Assembly (NCBI GenBank): GCA_024689485.1
Contig: JAILDK010000012.1
Coordinates: forward strand, 1-59,301
DNA from: Fibrobacter sp.
GTDB taxonomy: Bacteria > Fibrobacterota > Fibrobacteria > Fibrobacterales > Fibrobacteraceae
Direction: 5' to 3'
DNA length: 59,301 bases
The first letter of the stretch is position 1; each line of letters begins with the position of its first letter. Positions 26,268-35,152 of this stretch are shown here, in pieces. Under the pieces are notes generated by a model that had not been told where the DNA came from, did not search any database, and worked only from the letters and a program-made list of their open reading frames with translations. Position numbers and translations under genes: made by a program.

Positions 26268-28153
26268 ACTTTTTGACTGACCCAAAGATTACGGACCGCA
26301 TTGAGCACGGCGAGAATCATCACGCCGACGTCTGCAAAAATGGCCATCCACATATTGGCAAAGCCGAACGCACCGAGTAAAAGGCAGAGCACTTTGATGG
26401 TGATGCAGAAGATAATGTTCTGATGCACAATGCGCATGCACTTTTTTGCCACGTTCATCGCGGTCGCAATTTTTAACGGATCGTCGTCCATCAGCACGAT
26501 GTCGGCGGCTTCGATGGCGGCGTCCGAGCCCATGGCGCCCATTGCAATTCCGATGTCTGCACGGGAAAGGACGGGCGCGTCGTTGATGCCGTCGCCGACA
26601 AACGCCAAGGTTTCGACGGGGGACTTTTTCGCCTTCAACAGTTCTTCGACTTTTTGAACTTTCCCTGCCGGGAGAAGCTCTGCGTAGAAGGCGTCCATGC
26701 CCAAAGCGTTTGCCACGTTTTCCGCGACCTTTTGCGTGTCACCGGTCAGCATGATCATCTGGCGGATGCCCTGTTTTTTGAGAGCGGAAATCGCTTGCTC
26801 GGAATGTTCCTTAATGATGTCGGAAATCACGATGTGACCCGCGTATTCTCCGTCGATTGCAACGTGGATGCAGGTGCCGACGCGGTGGCATTCGTGCCAT
26901 TTGGCTCCGACGTCATCCATCATTTTGCTGTTGCCGACGCAGACGATTTTGCCGTTGACAAGTGCCTGAATTCCGCGGCCCGAAATCTCTTTGACGTCAT
27001 CGACTTCGCAGCCGTCTGCTTCATCGCCGTAGGCCTTTCTTAAAGAGTTTGCAATCGGATGCTTGGAGTAGCGTTCTACGTGAGCGGCCAAATGCAGCAG
27101 TTCTTTTTTGTCGAGCTTTTCCGGGTGAATGGCGGTGACTTCAAAGTTTCCCTTGGTCAAGGTTCCGGTCTTGTCAAAAACAAGCGTATTCGTTTTGGCG
27201 AGGATTTCTAAATAGTTCGCGCCTTTGATTAAAACGCCTGCGCGCGAAGCGCCTCCGATGCCTGCGAAGAAGGAAAGCGGAACGCTCACCACCAGAGCGC
27301 ACGGGCAGCTGATTACAAGGAAGATCAAGGCGCGGTAGAGCCATTCTGTCCACAGGGGATCTTTGCCGATCGCAAACAGGACGAGCGACGGCAACGTGGC
27401 AAGTGCAAGTGCAGAAAGGGTCACGATCGGCGTGTAAACCTTGGCGAACTTGGTAATAAATTTTTCGGATTTGGACTTTTGGGAACTCGCGTCTTCGATG
27501 AGCTCCAGGATCTTGGCGACGGTGGATTCTCCGAATTCTTTGGTGGTGCGGACTTTCAAGACGCCGCTCAGATTGATGCTGCCCGAAATGATTTCGTCGT
27601 TTTCGTTTACATCACGCGGTAAAGATTCGCCGGTAAGAGCGGCCGTGTTGAGCGTTGAAGAACCTTCGATGACGACACCGTCGATGGGAACCTTTTCGCC
27701 CGGCTGCACTACGATGATCGTGCCGACTTCCACATCGTCCGGGTCGACTTGTTCGAGCTTGCCGTCTGCGGTTTCGATGTTTGCATAGTCGGGGCGAATG
27801 TCCATGAGCTTCGCAATATTTTGTCGGCTCTTTCCCACGGCATAGCCTTGGAACCATTCCCCGATCTGATAAAAGAGCATCACCGCGATCGCTTCGACAT
27901 AATCGCCTGTCTTAAACAGCCCAAGGCAAATGGCGCCTAAAGTGGCGATCGCCATCAGAAGATATTCGTCGAACGGCTGCTTGTGCCAAATGCCTTCCGC
28001 CGCTTTCTTCAGTACGTCGTAGCCGACGATCAGATAGGGAATGACATACAGAGCAAAACGCAGATAGCCTTCGACAGGCACAAAATGCAACGCGATTAGC
28101 ATCACGGCGGCGGTGATGATTCGAATCAGATTTTTCTTTTGCTTTTTGCTCAT
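26264..28153 (-). CDS. zntA: P1B-type zinc/cadmium/lead-exporting ATPase
   Basis: A 629-residue heavy-metal pump of the inner membrane. Motifs are the actuator TGES (174-177), the metal-site CPC (283-285), the phosphorylation site DKTGT (327-331), the HP motif within SKHPIANSL and GDGINDAP. The last membrane helices carry a lysine in ITIKVL and an aspartate in IFADVG, the pattern of the Zn/Cd/Pb subclass. The N-terminal HMA metal-binding domain usual in ZntA/CadA is absent: the protein begins directly with membrane helices. That domain is encoded as a separate gene just upstream, in the same operon. A divergent ArsR/SmtB regulator indicates metal-induced expression. Confidence 0.9.
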   Translation of the reverse strand: MSKKQKKNLIRIITAAVMLIALHFVPVEGYLRFALYVIPYLIVGYDVLKKAAEGIWHKQPFDEYLLMAIATLGAICLGLFKTGDYVEAIAVMLFYQIGEWFQGYAVGKSRQNIAKLMDIRPDYANIETADGKLEQVDPDDVEVGTIIVVQPGEKVPIDGVVIEGSSTLNTAALTGESLPRDVNENDEIISGSINLSGVLKVRTTKEFGESTVAKILELIEDASSQKSKSEKFITKFAKVYTPIVTLSALALATLPSLVLFAIGKDPLWTEWLYRALIFLVISCPCALVVSVPLSFFAGIGGASRAGVLIKGANYLEILAKTNTLVFDKTGTLTKGNFEVTAIHPEKLDKKELLHLAAHVERYSKHPIANSLRKAYGDEADGCEVDDVKEISGRGIQALVNGKIVCVGNSKMMDDVGAKWHECHRVGTCIHVAIDGEYAGHIVISDIIKEHSEQAISALKKQGIRQMIMLTGDTQKVAENVANALGMDAFYAELLPAGKVQKVEELLKAKKSPVETLAFVGDGINDAPVLSRADIGIAMGAMGSDAAIEAADIVLMDDDPLKIATAMNVAKKCMRIVHQNIIFCITIKVLCLLLGAFGFANMWMAIFADVGVMILAVLNAVRNLWVSQKV

Positions 28154-28208
28154 GGGAATTCTCGAATGCTAAAGAGGAAAAAGACCGCATCGCTGCGGTC
28201 TAGGAGTT

Positions 28209-28427
28209 TTAGAAGAAGACTTCGCAGTCGGATTCGACTTTCTTGCAGTTTTCGCGGACGGCGGTCATCACGGCAGCTTCATCGGCGCCTTCGTCAAATT
28301 CCACCTTCATCTTGAGCAGCATGAAATTTACGGAAGCGTCTTTGACACCGGCGGTGTTTTTGGCGGCGGTTTCCATTTTGCCTGCACAGACCGGGCAGTC
28401 CACATCGATCTTGTAACTCTTTTTCAT
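28209..28427 (-). CDS. Stand-alone HMA-domain metal-binding protein, 72 residues
   Basis: A complete heavy-metal-associated domain: YKIDVDCPVCAGKMETA with the CxxC metal site (C15 and C18, after an aspartate, as in zinc-type HMA domains) and the strand VKDASVNFMLLKMKVEF. An additional Cys pair lies near the C-terminus (ENCKKVESDCEVFF). It probably hands Zn, Cd or Pb ions to the ATPase encoded 55 bases downstream, which lacks this domain. Ribosome binding site GAGG precedes ATG 28427. Confidence 0.85.
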   Translation of the reverse strand: MKKSYKIDVDCPVCAGKMETAAKNTAGVKDASVNFMLLKMKVEFDEGADEAAVMTAVRENCKKVESDCEVFF

Positions 28428-28466
28428 CTCAAACCTCGAGTTTCAAACGTTGACCTTAAAATAACG

Positions 28467-28549
28467 ATTAAACAATCGTTTAATTGAACTGCCTATAATA
28501 TAAATTCTAAATAGGCGGTTTGGCAAGATGATTAAGCAAATGTTTAATC
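28467..28549. promoter_or_regulatory. Divergent metal-regulated promoter with two SmtB/ArsR-type operators
   Basis: Two near-identical inverted repeats of pattern ATTAA(A/G)C-N4-GTTTAAT occur at 28467-28484 and 28531-28548, 64 bases apart. They flank the AT-rich TATAATATAAATT centre (28494 onward) that could supply -10 elements in both directions. The symmetry and placement between the HMA/ATPase operon and the arsR gene fit binding sites of the ArsR/SmtB repressor. Confidence 0.7.
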
Positions 28550-28615
28550 GTTTGGAGCGATTTGCGTCGGAATATTGCTATTTTAAAGAAAAAGTGGATC
28601 TAGATGAAGGGTAAA

Positions 28616-28975
28616 ATGGTGCATCACGAACATCCGGTGACTGAAAAAGAGCTGATTTTAGCGAAACGCATGCCGACAGAACGTGCGGCAACTCAGGTGG
28701 CAGACGCCATGAAGCAGCTGGGTGACGTTTCGCGCTTGCGCATTTTTTGGTTGCTTTGCCACGCCGAGGAATGCGTGACAAATATCGCGGAACTCGTGAG
28801 CATGTCGAGCCCGGCGGTTTCGCATCATTTGAGGCTTCTCAAGGCGGCGGGCCTGATCGAATCGCACCGTGTGGGAAAAGAAATGCTTTATACCGCATCG
28901 GATACACCGCTCGTGCGCCAGTTGCACCATACGATTGAATCCGTTGCAGAAATCACTTGCCCGGAAGAAGATTAG
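28616..28975 (+). CDS. ArsR/SmtB family metal-sensing repressor
   Basis: A 119-residue winged-helix repressor. The recognition region is ECVTNIAELVSMSSPAVSHHLRLLKAAG (two segments: N-terminal helix and SPAVSHHLRLL). The C-terminal helix DTPLVRQLHHTIESV contains Asp and His residues as in the alpha5 zinc site of SmtB/ZiaR, and a Cys lies in the CHAEEC segment (alpha3N-type ligands) with a His-rich N-terminus. Metal binding would release it from the operators upstream. I prefer ATG 28616 (AAGGG, four bases away) to ATG 28604, which has no good ribosome binding site. Confidence 0.88.
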   Translation: MVHHEHPVTEKELILAKRMPTERAATQVADAMKQLGDVSRLRIFWLLCHAEECVTNIAELVSMSSPAVSHHLRLLKAAGLIESHRVGKEMLYTASDTPLVRQLHHTIESVAEITCPEED

Positions 28976-28986
28976 AGGCTTTTCAG

Positions 28987-29913
28987 ATGCAAAAAATTCA
29001 AAAAGTTGCCGTCGTCGGTCTTGGAGCGGTCGGTGCAGTCGTCGCCGAACAACTGCAATCGGTTCTCGGAAAGGAACTCTACTGCGTCATGGATGCAGGC
29101 CGAAAGGCGCGTTATGAAAAAAGCGGCATGTTCATCAACGGCAAAAAGATAGACTTTCACTATGTGACGCCGGAAGAAGTTCTCCCGGTTGATCTTTTGA
29201 TTTTTGCCACGAAGAATCTACAGTTGAAAGAAGCGCTGGACGTTGCCAAAAAGGCGGTCGGTCCGCAGACGGCCATTCTTTCGCTGCTCAACGGCGTTCA
29301 TTCCGAAGTCGAAATTGAAAAGGCTTTTGGCGCAGAAAAAACGCTCTACGGCTTTATTGTGAATTTGCAGTCCATCAACAAGAGCGGCGTTATCGATTGT
29401 GCTGCGAAGGGAATCATTCTTTTCGGTGAAAAGGACAATCGGATTTCGGAACGGGTGCAGGCGATTTCGAACCTGTTTGAAACGGCACATGTGACGCACA
29501 AGGTTCCCGAGAACATCCGTTTTGAAATGTGGAAAAAACTGTTGATGAATACGGTCTTCAATTCGCTCGGTGCGATTTGCCGTTCTACATTCGGCGGGTT
29601 CCATTCCCCGGTGATGCAAAAAATGGCCCGTCAGGTGGGCCGTGAAGTGATTGCCGTGGCGAATGCCGAAGGATTCCCGCTCACGGAAGAACATTTGGAA
29701 GAAGATCTGCGTATTACGTGTAATTATACGCCTCTCGGCAAATGTTCCATGCTCCAGGATGTGGAAGCGGGTCGTAAAACGGAAAACGCTTTTTTCTGCG
29801 GCACGATCTGCGAGCTTGGAAAAGCGCACGGCATTCCGACCCCTTATTGCGAATTCTTGGGCGGCCTTTTGGAAGGCGCCGAATTCGCCAGGGATCTGCG
29901 GGAAAAAGCTTAG
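28987..29913 (+). CDS. panE: 2-dehydropantoate 2-reductase family (ApbA/PanE)
   Basis: A 308-residue NADPH-dependent reductase of the PanE fold, which in pantothenate synthesis makes pantoate. The Rossmann motif GLGAVG is at residues 10-15, followed by ATKNLQLKEAL and LLNGVHSE, and the catalytic-lysine region WKKLLMNTVFNSLGAICR. Start ATG 28987 follows TAGAGG nicely. It sits 11 bases after arsR, so may be read through from the metal-regulated promoter. Several relatives of this family act on other 2-keto acids, so the substrate is not certain. Confidence 0.85.
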   Translation: MQKIQKVAVVGLGAVGAVVAEQLQSVLGKELYCVMDAGRKARYEKSGMFINGKKIDFHYVTPEEVLPVDLLIFATKNLQLKEALDVAKKAVGPQTAILSLLNGVHSEVEIEKAFGAEKTLYGFIVNLQSINKSGVIDCAAKGIILFGEKDNRISERVQAISNLFETAHVTHKVPENIRFEMWKKLLMNTVFNSLGAICRSTFGGFHSPVMQKMARQVGREVIAVANAEGFPLTEEHLEEDLRITCNYTPLGKCSMLQDVEAGRKTENAFFCGTICELGKAHGIPTPYCEFLGGLLEGAEFARDLREKA

Positions 29914-31133
29914 ATCAGAGTGCGCACGACTTGAGGCTTGTAGCCTTCTTCGTCAAGCTTTTTCAAAATCTGCTTTTTGTGTTCCGGGCCGTAAGCTTCC
30001 ATCGTAATCTGAAGTTCCACAGCCGACTGACGGTTGATCGTAAAGAACTGATTGTGTTCCAGCTTGATCACGTTGCCGTTCGCCTTTGCCACCACGTCCG
30101 AAACCTTGGAAAGCGTTCCCGGACGGTCCGGCAAATGCACCGCGACAGTAAAGATTCGGTCGCGCAAGATCAGGCCCTTCTGCACCACGGACGACATGGT
30201 AATCACATCCATGTTACCGCCCGAAAGGATCGAAACGATCTTCTTGCCTTTGACGTTTAATTGCTTTAACGCGGCGACAGAAAGCAGTCCCGAATTTTCC
30301 ACGACCATCTTGTGATTTTCCACCATATCGAGGAAGGCGAGAACGAGTTCTTCATCTTTCACGGTGAGAATATCGTCCAGGTTCTTGCTGACGAACGGGA
30401 AAATTTTTGAACCCGGCGTTTTGACCGCTGTACCGTCGGCAATCGTATCAACGTTCGGCAATGTGGTGACTTGGCCCGCTTTGATAGAACGCAGCATACA
30501 GGCGGCGCCTTCCGGCTCCACCCCGATGATTTTGATGTTCGGATTCAAAAGCTTGGCAAGTGTCGAAACGCCTGTCGCAAGGCCACCGCCGCCGATCGGA
30601 ACTAAAATGTAGTCGACCAGCGGAAGCTCTTTAAAAATTTCCATGGCGATCGTTCCCTGGCCAGTCGCCACGGCGAGATCGTCGAACGGATGAATAAAGG
30701 TGTAACCGTGTTCTTTGGCAAGTTCCAAGGCTTTGGCGCAGGCATCATCATAGACGTCGCCGTACAACACGACTTCTGCGCCGTAAGATTTGGTGCGGTT
30801 CACTTTGATGAGCGGAGTGGTCGTTGGCATCACGATCACCGCTTTTGCACCATAAGCCTTTGCCGCATAGGCGACGCCTTGAGCGTGGTTGCCTGCGGAT
30901 GCGGTAATCAAGCCTTTCGCGCGTTCTTCCGGAGAAAGCGTGCTGATTTTATAATAGGCGCCGCGAAGCTTGTACGCTCCGGTCAGCTGCATATTTTCCG
31001 GCTTAAAATAAACCTTGTTACCGGTACGCTTAGAATAGAAGTCTGAATAGATCAGCTTCGTTTCGAGCGTGACTCTTTTGACCGCTTCGGAAGCTTCTTC
31101 AAAAGCTTCGAGCGAAAGCATTTCCTTGCTCAT
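29910..31133 (-). CDS. ilvA: Threonine ammonia-lyase with C-terminal ACT domain
   Basis: A 407-residue PLP enzyme that deaminates threonine to 2-oxobutanoate, the entry to isoleucine synthesis. The PLP lysine is in TGAYKLRGAYYKI, the glycine-rich phosphate loop is PIGGGGLATG, and SAGNHAQGVAYAA binds substrate. Residues about 325-405 form one ACT-like regulatory domain (VAVHLPDRPGTLSKVSDVV). This is the medium-length form, close to TIGR01127 and the catabolic/biosynthetic intermediate type. The stop shares bases with panE's stop (29910-29913). Confidence 0.92.
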   Translation of the reverse strand: MSKEMLSLEAFEEASEAVKRVTLETKLIYSDFYSKRTGNKVYFKPENMQLTGAYKLRGAYYKISTLSPEERAKGLITASAGNHAQGVAYAAKAYGAKAVIVMPTTTPLIKVNRTKSYGAEVVLYGDVYDDACAKALELAKEHGYTFIHPFDDLAVATGQGTIAMEIFKELPLVDYILVPIGGGGLATGVSTLAKLLNPNIKIIGVEPEGAACMLRSIKAGQVTTLPNVDTIADGTAVKTPGSKIFPFVSKNLDDILTVKDEELVLAFLDMVENHKMVVENSGLLSVAALKQLNVKGKKIVSILSGGNMDVITMSSVVQKGLILRDRIFTVAVHLPDRPGTLSKVSDVVAKANGNVIKLEHNQFFTINRQSAVELQITMEAYGPEHKKQILKKLDEEGYKPQVVRTLI

Positions 31134-31297
31134 GGTAATCTCGTCGAGTTAATTGTTTTACGGTGGGAATGTAGTTTTAACGGCCTTAAATGTCAACTAA
31201 AATCGTAGGAGTTAGAAAGCCTTAACTTAGATAAAGTACATCTTTTTAAGGAAGAAGGGTATTTGCCTCGAAACCAAAAAAGCTATCTTGCTTGCCC

Positions 31298-32731
31298 ATG
31301 AGCAATTTAGAAGCGGATAGTAAATTCTTAAAGAAAAGCGTGATCATCAATGTCATCGGGACCATTCTCAAGGTTTGCGGCCCGTTGCTCACGATTTTGC
31401 TCGCCCGAATTTTTGGCGCGGCGGATTTCGGTGTTTTTGTTTCGACGCAAACGCTTCTTTTGACGATTTCACGTTCGTCGACGCTTGGCCTGGATAAAGG
31501 CTTGTACTGGTATTTGCCGCAGAACCGTTTGAACGGTCGCCCGGCACACGAAGGGGTGATGGAATCCTTCTGGGTTGCGGCGCTGGTGGCACTGATCTGT
31601 ACGCTGGTGATTTTTGCAGGTTCCTTTACGCCACTCATTTCCAAGGAACTTCCTTGGTATGCTCTTTCGCTCGTGTTCTATGCGGTCTCCTATGTTTTAA
31701 GCAATACTTCGGAAGGAAACCGCAAGCCGCAAAATGCGGTCTTTATCAATTCGTTCTTCGTCGCGGTGCTTTCTCCGCTTTCGTCGATCGTGATGCATTT
31801 TTTGGGAATTCCGCATGCGCTGCCGCTCGGCCTTTTGATCGGCCAGATCTGCGGTTTTTTGCTGCACTTTATTCTAGTGCGCAAGCAGTTCCCGGAAATG
31901 CCTTTGATTCCGGTGAAGAAAATTTCCAAGGCTCTGCTCGTTTATTCTTTACCGCTCGGTTTTAACGAATTCGTTTCTTCGTTCCTCATTCGTTCGAGCC
32001 TTTGGATGGTGATGCTTTTCCTCGGGCCGGAAAAAGCGGGCGCTTACGGCATCATGGTGACGATTTCGAATGCCTTGCAGACAATCCGAGTAGGCTTTAC
32101 CCCAATTCTCACGCCTGTTGTCGCCGGAATGGACAAGGAACGTTTGCATACCGATTTAAAACCGGTGTATTCTTACTGCGTTTCGATGGTGACGTATATT
32201 CAGCTGCTGATCGGATTCTTCATTATCCTTTTCCCGAACGAGATTTTGAACATTGCGGGTAAAGACTTTATTGTGCAGCCAGAAACGCTCGGCATTTTGC
32301 TGCTGGTGCATTTGCTCGCCGGATTCTGGGGCATGGCGATTGTGATTATGAACGGCCTTGGCAAAAGCCTTTACACGCTCAAGATGAATATCTTCTCGCT
32401 TGGAATTGCCCTCGTGTCGGGATACTTTTTGGTGCCGGCGTTTGGCCTTGTGGGCGCCGCGCTTTCGATGCTCTGCTACAACGTGGTCGCGATGATCTGG
32501 AACAACGTTTATTTGGCGAAGATGAAGCTCTGGCCGTATTCGAGCAAGCTCATCAACCGTTTCGTTTGGATCTGCGTGCTGATCGCCTGCTACGTGGTGC
32601 TGAATTTGCAGATTGTGGAACTGAATCTTTGGCAGAAGGCCGTTGCCTATTTGGTCGCCCTCGCTGCCTTAGGACTTCAGTGGCTTTACGACAAAAAGAG
32701 CTCGAAGCCTATTCCTTCCACCAAGCGTTGA
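31298..32731 (+). CDS. Oligosaccharide flippase (Wzx/MATE-like)
   Basis: A 477-residue polytopic membrane protein with about 12-14 segments, typical of the polysaccharide biosynthesis (Wzx) branch of the MOP superfamily: ILLARIFGAADFGVFVSTQT near the N-terminus and GLVGAALSMLCYNVVAMIWN near the C-terminus. It would flip undecaprenyl-linked glycan units across the inner membrane. Start ATG 31298 is preferred to TTG 31292. It opens the surface-glycan region and overlaps convergent licD by 23 bases. Confidence 0.85.
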   Translation: MSNLEADSKFLKKSVIINVIGTILKVCGPLLTILLARIFGAADFGVFVSTQTLLLTISRSSTLGLDKGLYWYLPQNRLNGRPAHEGVMESFWVAALVALICTLVIFAGSFTPLISKELPWYALSLVFYAVSYVLSNTSEGNRKPQNAVFINSFFVAVLSPLSSIVMHFLGIPHALPLGLLIGQICGFLLHFILVRKQFPEMPLIPVKKISKALLVYSLPLGFNEFVSSFLIRSSLWMVMLFLGPEKAGAYGIMVTISNALQTIRVGFTPILTPVVAGMDKERLHTDLKPVYSYCVSMVTYIQLLIGFFIILFPNEILNIAGKDFIVQPETLGILLLVHLLAGFWGMAIVIMNGLGKSLYTLKMNIFSLGIALVSGYFLVPAFGLVGAALSMLCYNVVAMIWNNVYLAKMKLWPYSSKLINRFVWICVLIACYVVLNLQIVELNLWQKAVAYLVALAALGLQWLYDKKSSKPIPSTKR

Positions 32732-33518
32732 AATCGTGCGTGATGCGCTTTTCTTCGGGCGGAAGCTTCATATAGTCGCCGTATAACTGCGTCAGGTAGG
32801 CATCGTAATTTTTGAAGCCGGTATAGGTTCTGTCTTCAAACGGATATTCCGCCTGCGGCAAAAGCTTTTCCTTTTCAAAGATCGCGTCAAAGTTGTGACC
32901 TGAAAAGAGGATTGCGACAAGCTTGGAATCTTGAATCTTGTAACGGTGGAAAACCCATTCCACAAAACGGCAGACGCGCTTCTTTCCAATGATCGTCGAA
33001 ATCGCGTAGAAGAAACGCTTGTACAAAAGCGTCCACTTGCTGAGAGTCTTGGACGAAAAGTCTGTGCTCATCGCAAGTCCCACCACGCGGAGGAAACTGC
33101 AGAAGAAGATAAAGGCTTTCGCCTTGAACATCGAATTCGGCAGACCGTCGATCGGGAAAATATCCACCCAGATTCCCTGGTAACCTTGGTGACGGTCGCT
33201 CTTGATTTCGGTGCGGTTGTCGATCGCCTTGGCGAACGGGTAATAGTAATCGGCGGCGGTGTCGTCGATGGCCGAAAGCCATGCGGGCTTGTTTGCCGTT
33301 TCGTCTTTTAAGATGGAAAGCAACTTGTCATAGTCTTCGCGGGTCATGGCGATGTCTACATCGTCGTCCCAGGGAATGTAACCTTTGTGACGTACCGATC
33401 CGATTAAAGAGCCGTATGCCAAGTAATACTTGAGATTGTTTTCTTTGCAGAGTTGGGCGATTTCGTCCAGAATGGACATCTGAATTTCGCGGATTTCGTG
33501 CGGAGCGATTTTTCTCAT
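32709..33518 (-). CDS. LicD family phosphotransferase
   Basis: A 269-residue protein of the LicD/FKTN nucleotidyltransferase-like family, which transfers phosphocholine or other phospho-alcohols from CDP-activated donors to glycans. The signature YGSLIGSVRHKGYIPWDDDV (near residues 33-52) contains the metal-binding aspartates. Start ATG 33518 overlaps the stop of the cytidylyltransferase gene (ATGA), so the two are translationally coupled. The pairing suggests that enzyme makes the CDP donor for LicD. The actual phospho-alcohol is not deducible. Confidence 0.88.
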   Translation of the reverse strand: MRKIAPHEIREIQMSILDEIAQLCKENNLKYYLAYGSLIGSVRHKGYIPWDDDVDIAMTREDYDKLLSILKDETANKPAWLSAIDDTAADYYYPFAKAIDNRTEIKSDRHQGYQGIWVDIFPIDGLPNSMFKAKAFIFFCSFLRVVGLAMSTDFSSKTLSKWTLLYKRFFYAISTIIGKKRVCRFVEWVFHRYKIQDSKLVAILFSGHNFDAIFEKEKLLPQAEYPFEDRTYTGFKNYDAYLTQLYGDYMKLPPEEKRITHDFNAWWKE

Positions 33519-33922
33519 GATTTTTTGCTCAAAATTTCTTTGATCAGCGAAGTGGAAATTCCTTCGGTACGCGGAAGGATGACGACTTCCTTTTGATGGG
33601 CGGCGCACCATTTTTCGGCAGCGAGGAAGCTCGAGTTTGTCTGGTCAGGGCCGCGGGCGAAAACATCGAAGTCGACTTCTTGAACGATGCTTTCTGCGTT
33701 CTTGTACACCACCACTTCATCTACATAGCGGATCGAAGCGACCATGTAGCAACGCTGTTCCGTGTTGTAGGTCAGTTTTGTTCCCGGTTTGAACTTGACG
33801 ACGTTTTCGTCATCTTGAACGGCAACAATCAGATGGTCGCCGAGAGCCTTGGCCTTGCGGAAAAGTTCCATGTGCCCAAAGTGTAACAGGTCAAAGACCC
33901 CGACGGTTAGAATTTTTTTCAT
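33515..33922 (-). CDS. Cytidylyltransferase, glycerol-3-phosphate type (TagD-like)
   Basis: A 135-residue nucleotidyltransferase with GVFDLLHFGHMELF (HxGH motif) and RTEGISTSLIKE, both hallmarks of the TagD/CCT cytidylyltransferases that produce CDP-glycerol, CDP-choline or CDP-ethanolamine. Length matches TagD. Ribosome binding site GAGG precedes ATG 33922. It leads the two-gene operon with licD. The alcohol substrate is inferred from family only; glycerol-3-phosphate, phosphocholine and phosphoethanolamine all remain possible. Confidence 0.85.
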   Translation of the reverse strand: MKKILTVGVFDLLHFGHMELFRKAKALGDHLIVAVQDDENVVKFKPGTKLTYNTEQRCYMVASIRYVDEVVVYKNAESIVQEVDFDVFARGPDQTNSSFLAAEKWCAAHQKEVVILPRTEGISTSLIKEILSKKS

Positions 33923-34025
33923 ACAAACCTCAAATCGCCTTAAATATAGAATTGGGACGAAAAGTTCCTGTTTGCTGGCAGATAAAACGGCGATTTTGAG
34001 GCTTGAAATGTATTAAAGAGAGAAT

Positions 34026-35015
34026 TTAGAGCTCGAAACTGGATTTTTCAGGGAAGATTTTTTCAAAGGCGTCTTGAACAGCCTTCTTTTCGGCATCGAA
34101 ATCGATCTGATTTTCGAATTCGTTAATGCAGATCATCTTGTAAGACTGTTTCAGAATTGCTTCGCAAATCGGAAGGTTTTTGCTGTGATCGTTGTAAACG
34201 TTGAATTTTTTCCCAAGAACCGGGGCCGGCTTGAATTTCCCCGTGGCAAATTGCCAGTAACGGCAGAGCAAATGGCTGCAATCCTCTCTGGAACGGAAAC
34301 GGGCCTCGCTTGTGCGAGAAAGCAGTTCCGGTTCCGCTTCCCAAACCTTTTCGAAGGTTTCCTTCAAATAGGGGACGGGCAAATGCGGATAAACAAATCG
34401 TGCAAAACCATTCCAAAAGGAGAAAAGGAAATTGGCAAAGTTCTGGCCGCCGTAAATAGGATTGTACCATTTGGAACGGTTTTCTTGCATGACTTTTTTC
34501 AGCTTGAAATGCCTGTTGATCGCCATCATGTTGTTAAAGTCGATATAGCTGAACAGTCCGAGAGGAACGAAACTGTTGAGAATTGCCTGGTCGCAGGGAA
34601 GACCGTTTTTGAAAAAGTCGGTTTTGCTTACTTTGTTTGTGATGAACATGTCGTCGCAGAAGAGGACGAATTGTTCCGAAAGATCCGGAAGCCTGTGAAT
34701 GTTGACTTCGACTGCGTTGGAATTAAATACGGGAATGTTCTTTGGGTCAAGAAAATCATTCTGGTTGACGCAATTCAATTTAGGATGATTTTGATTGAGC
34801 CAAGCGGGAAAATGCCCGGGTGTCACAAAATGGATTTTGCGAACCCATGGGGCGTACTTTTCGACGCCGCGGAACCAGTATTGCAAATTATCCCAGCTAC
34901 GATAGCGCATCGCGGATGCATCTGCATCATGACCGGGCAAAAATTTTGCTTTTTCTTGTTGCCAGGTGATGTTGCTGCCGTCTACCCAGAGAATGACAAA
35001 ATCAATTTCGTTCAT
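34026..35015 (-). CDS. Stealth family hexose-1-phosphate transferase
   Basis: A 329-residue protein with the Stealth conserved regions in order: CR1 IDFVILWVDG (residues 4-13), CR2 around RYRSWDNLQYWFRGVEKYAP with WVRKIHFVT, CR3 near FVLFCDDMFI and CR4 near the C-terminus. Stealth proteins polymerise or modify surface glycans by transferring sugar-1-phosphates, giving phosphodiester links. It lies upstream of the cytidylyltransferase-licD pair on the same strand, 103 bases away. This fits a phosphate-decorated surface polymer. Confidence 0.87.
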   Translation of the reverse strand: MNEIDFVILWVDGSNITWQQEKAKFLPGHDADASAMRYRSWDNLQYWFRGVEKYAPWVRKIHFVTPGHFPAWLNQNHPKLNCVNQNDFLDPKNIPVFNSNAVEVNIHRLPDLSEQFVLFCDDMFITNKVSKTDFFKNGLPCDQAILNSFVPLGLFSYIDFNNMMAINRHFKLKKVMQENRSKWYNPIYGGQNFANFLFSFWNGFARFVYPHLPVPYLKETFEKVWEAEPELLSRTSEARFRSREDCSHLLCRYWQFATGKFKPAPVLGKKFNVYNDHSKNLPICEAILKQSYKMICINEFENQIDFDAEKKAVQDAFEKIFPEKSSFEL

Positions 35016-35065
35016 GAAAGTAATGTATAAAACGTCTTATTTTGCTCAAATTTCTCTCTATCAAA

Positions 35066-35081
35066 AAAAAGTGTACTTTTT
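35066..35081. promoter_or_regulatory. Palindrome in the divergent Stealth/GT8 promoter region
   Basis: AAAAAGT-GT-ACTTTTT, a perfect 7-2-7 palindrome, lies in a very AT-rich 137-base gap between divergent genes. It could be an operator or a weak bidirectional terminator. The gap holds no other gene that I can see. Confidence 0.35.
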
Positions 35082-35152
35082 CATTGTTTTTCTAGATTCT
35101 CTTTCTAAAATTTCAAAGTGAAACAAAAAACCTCTTTTTTATCTTTTGAAGT

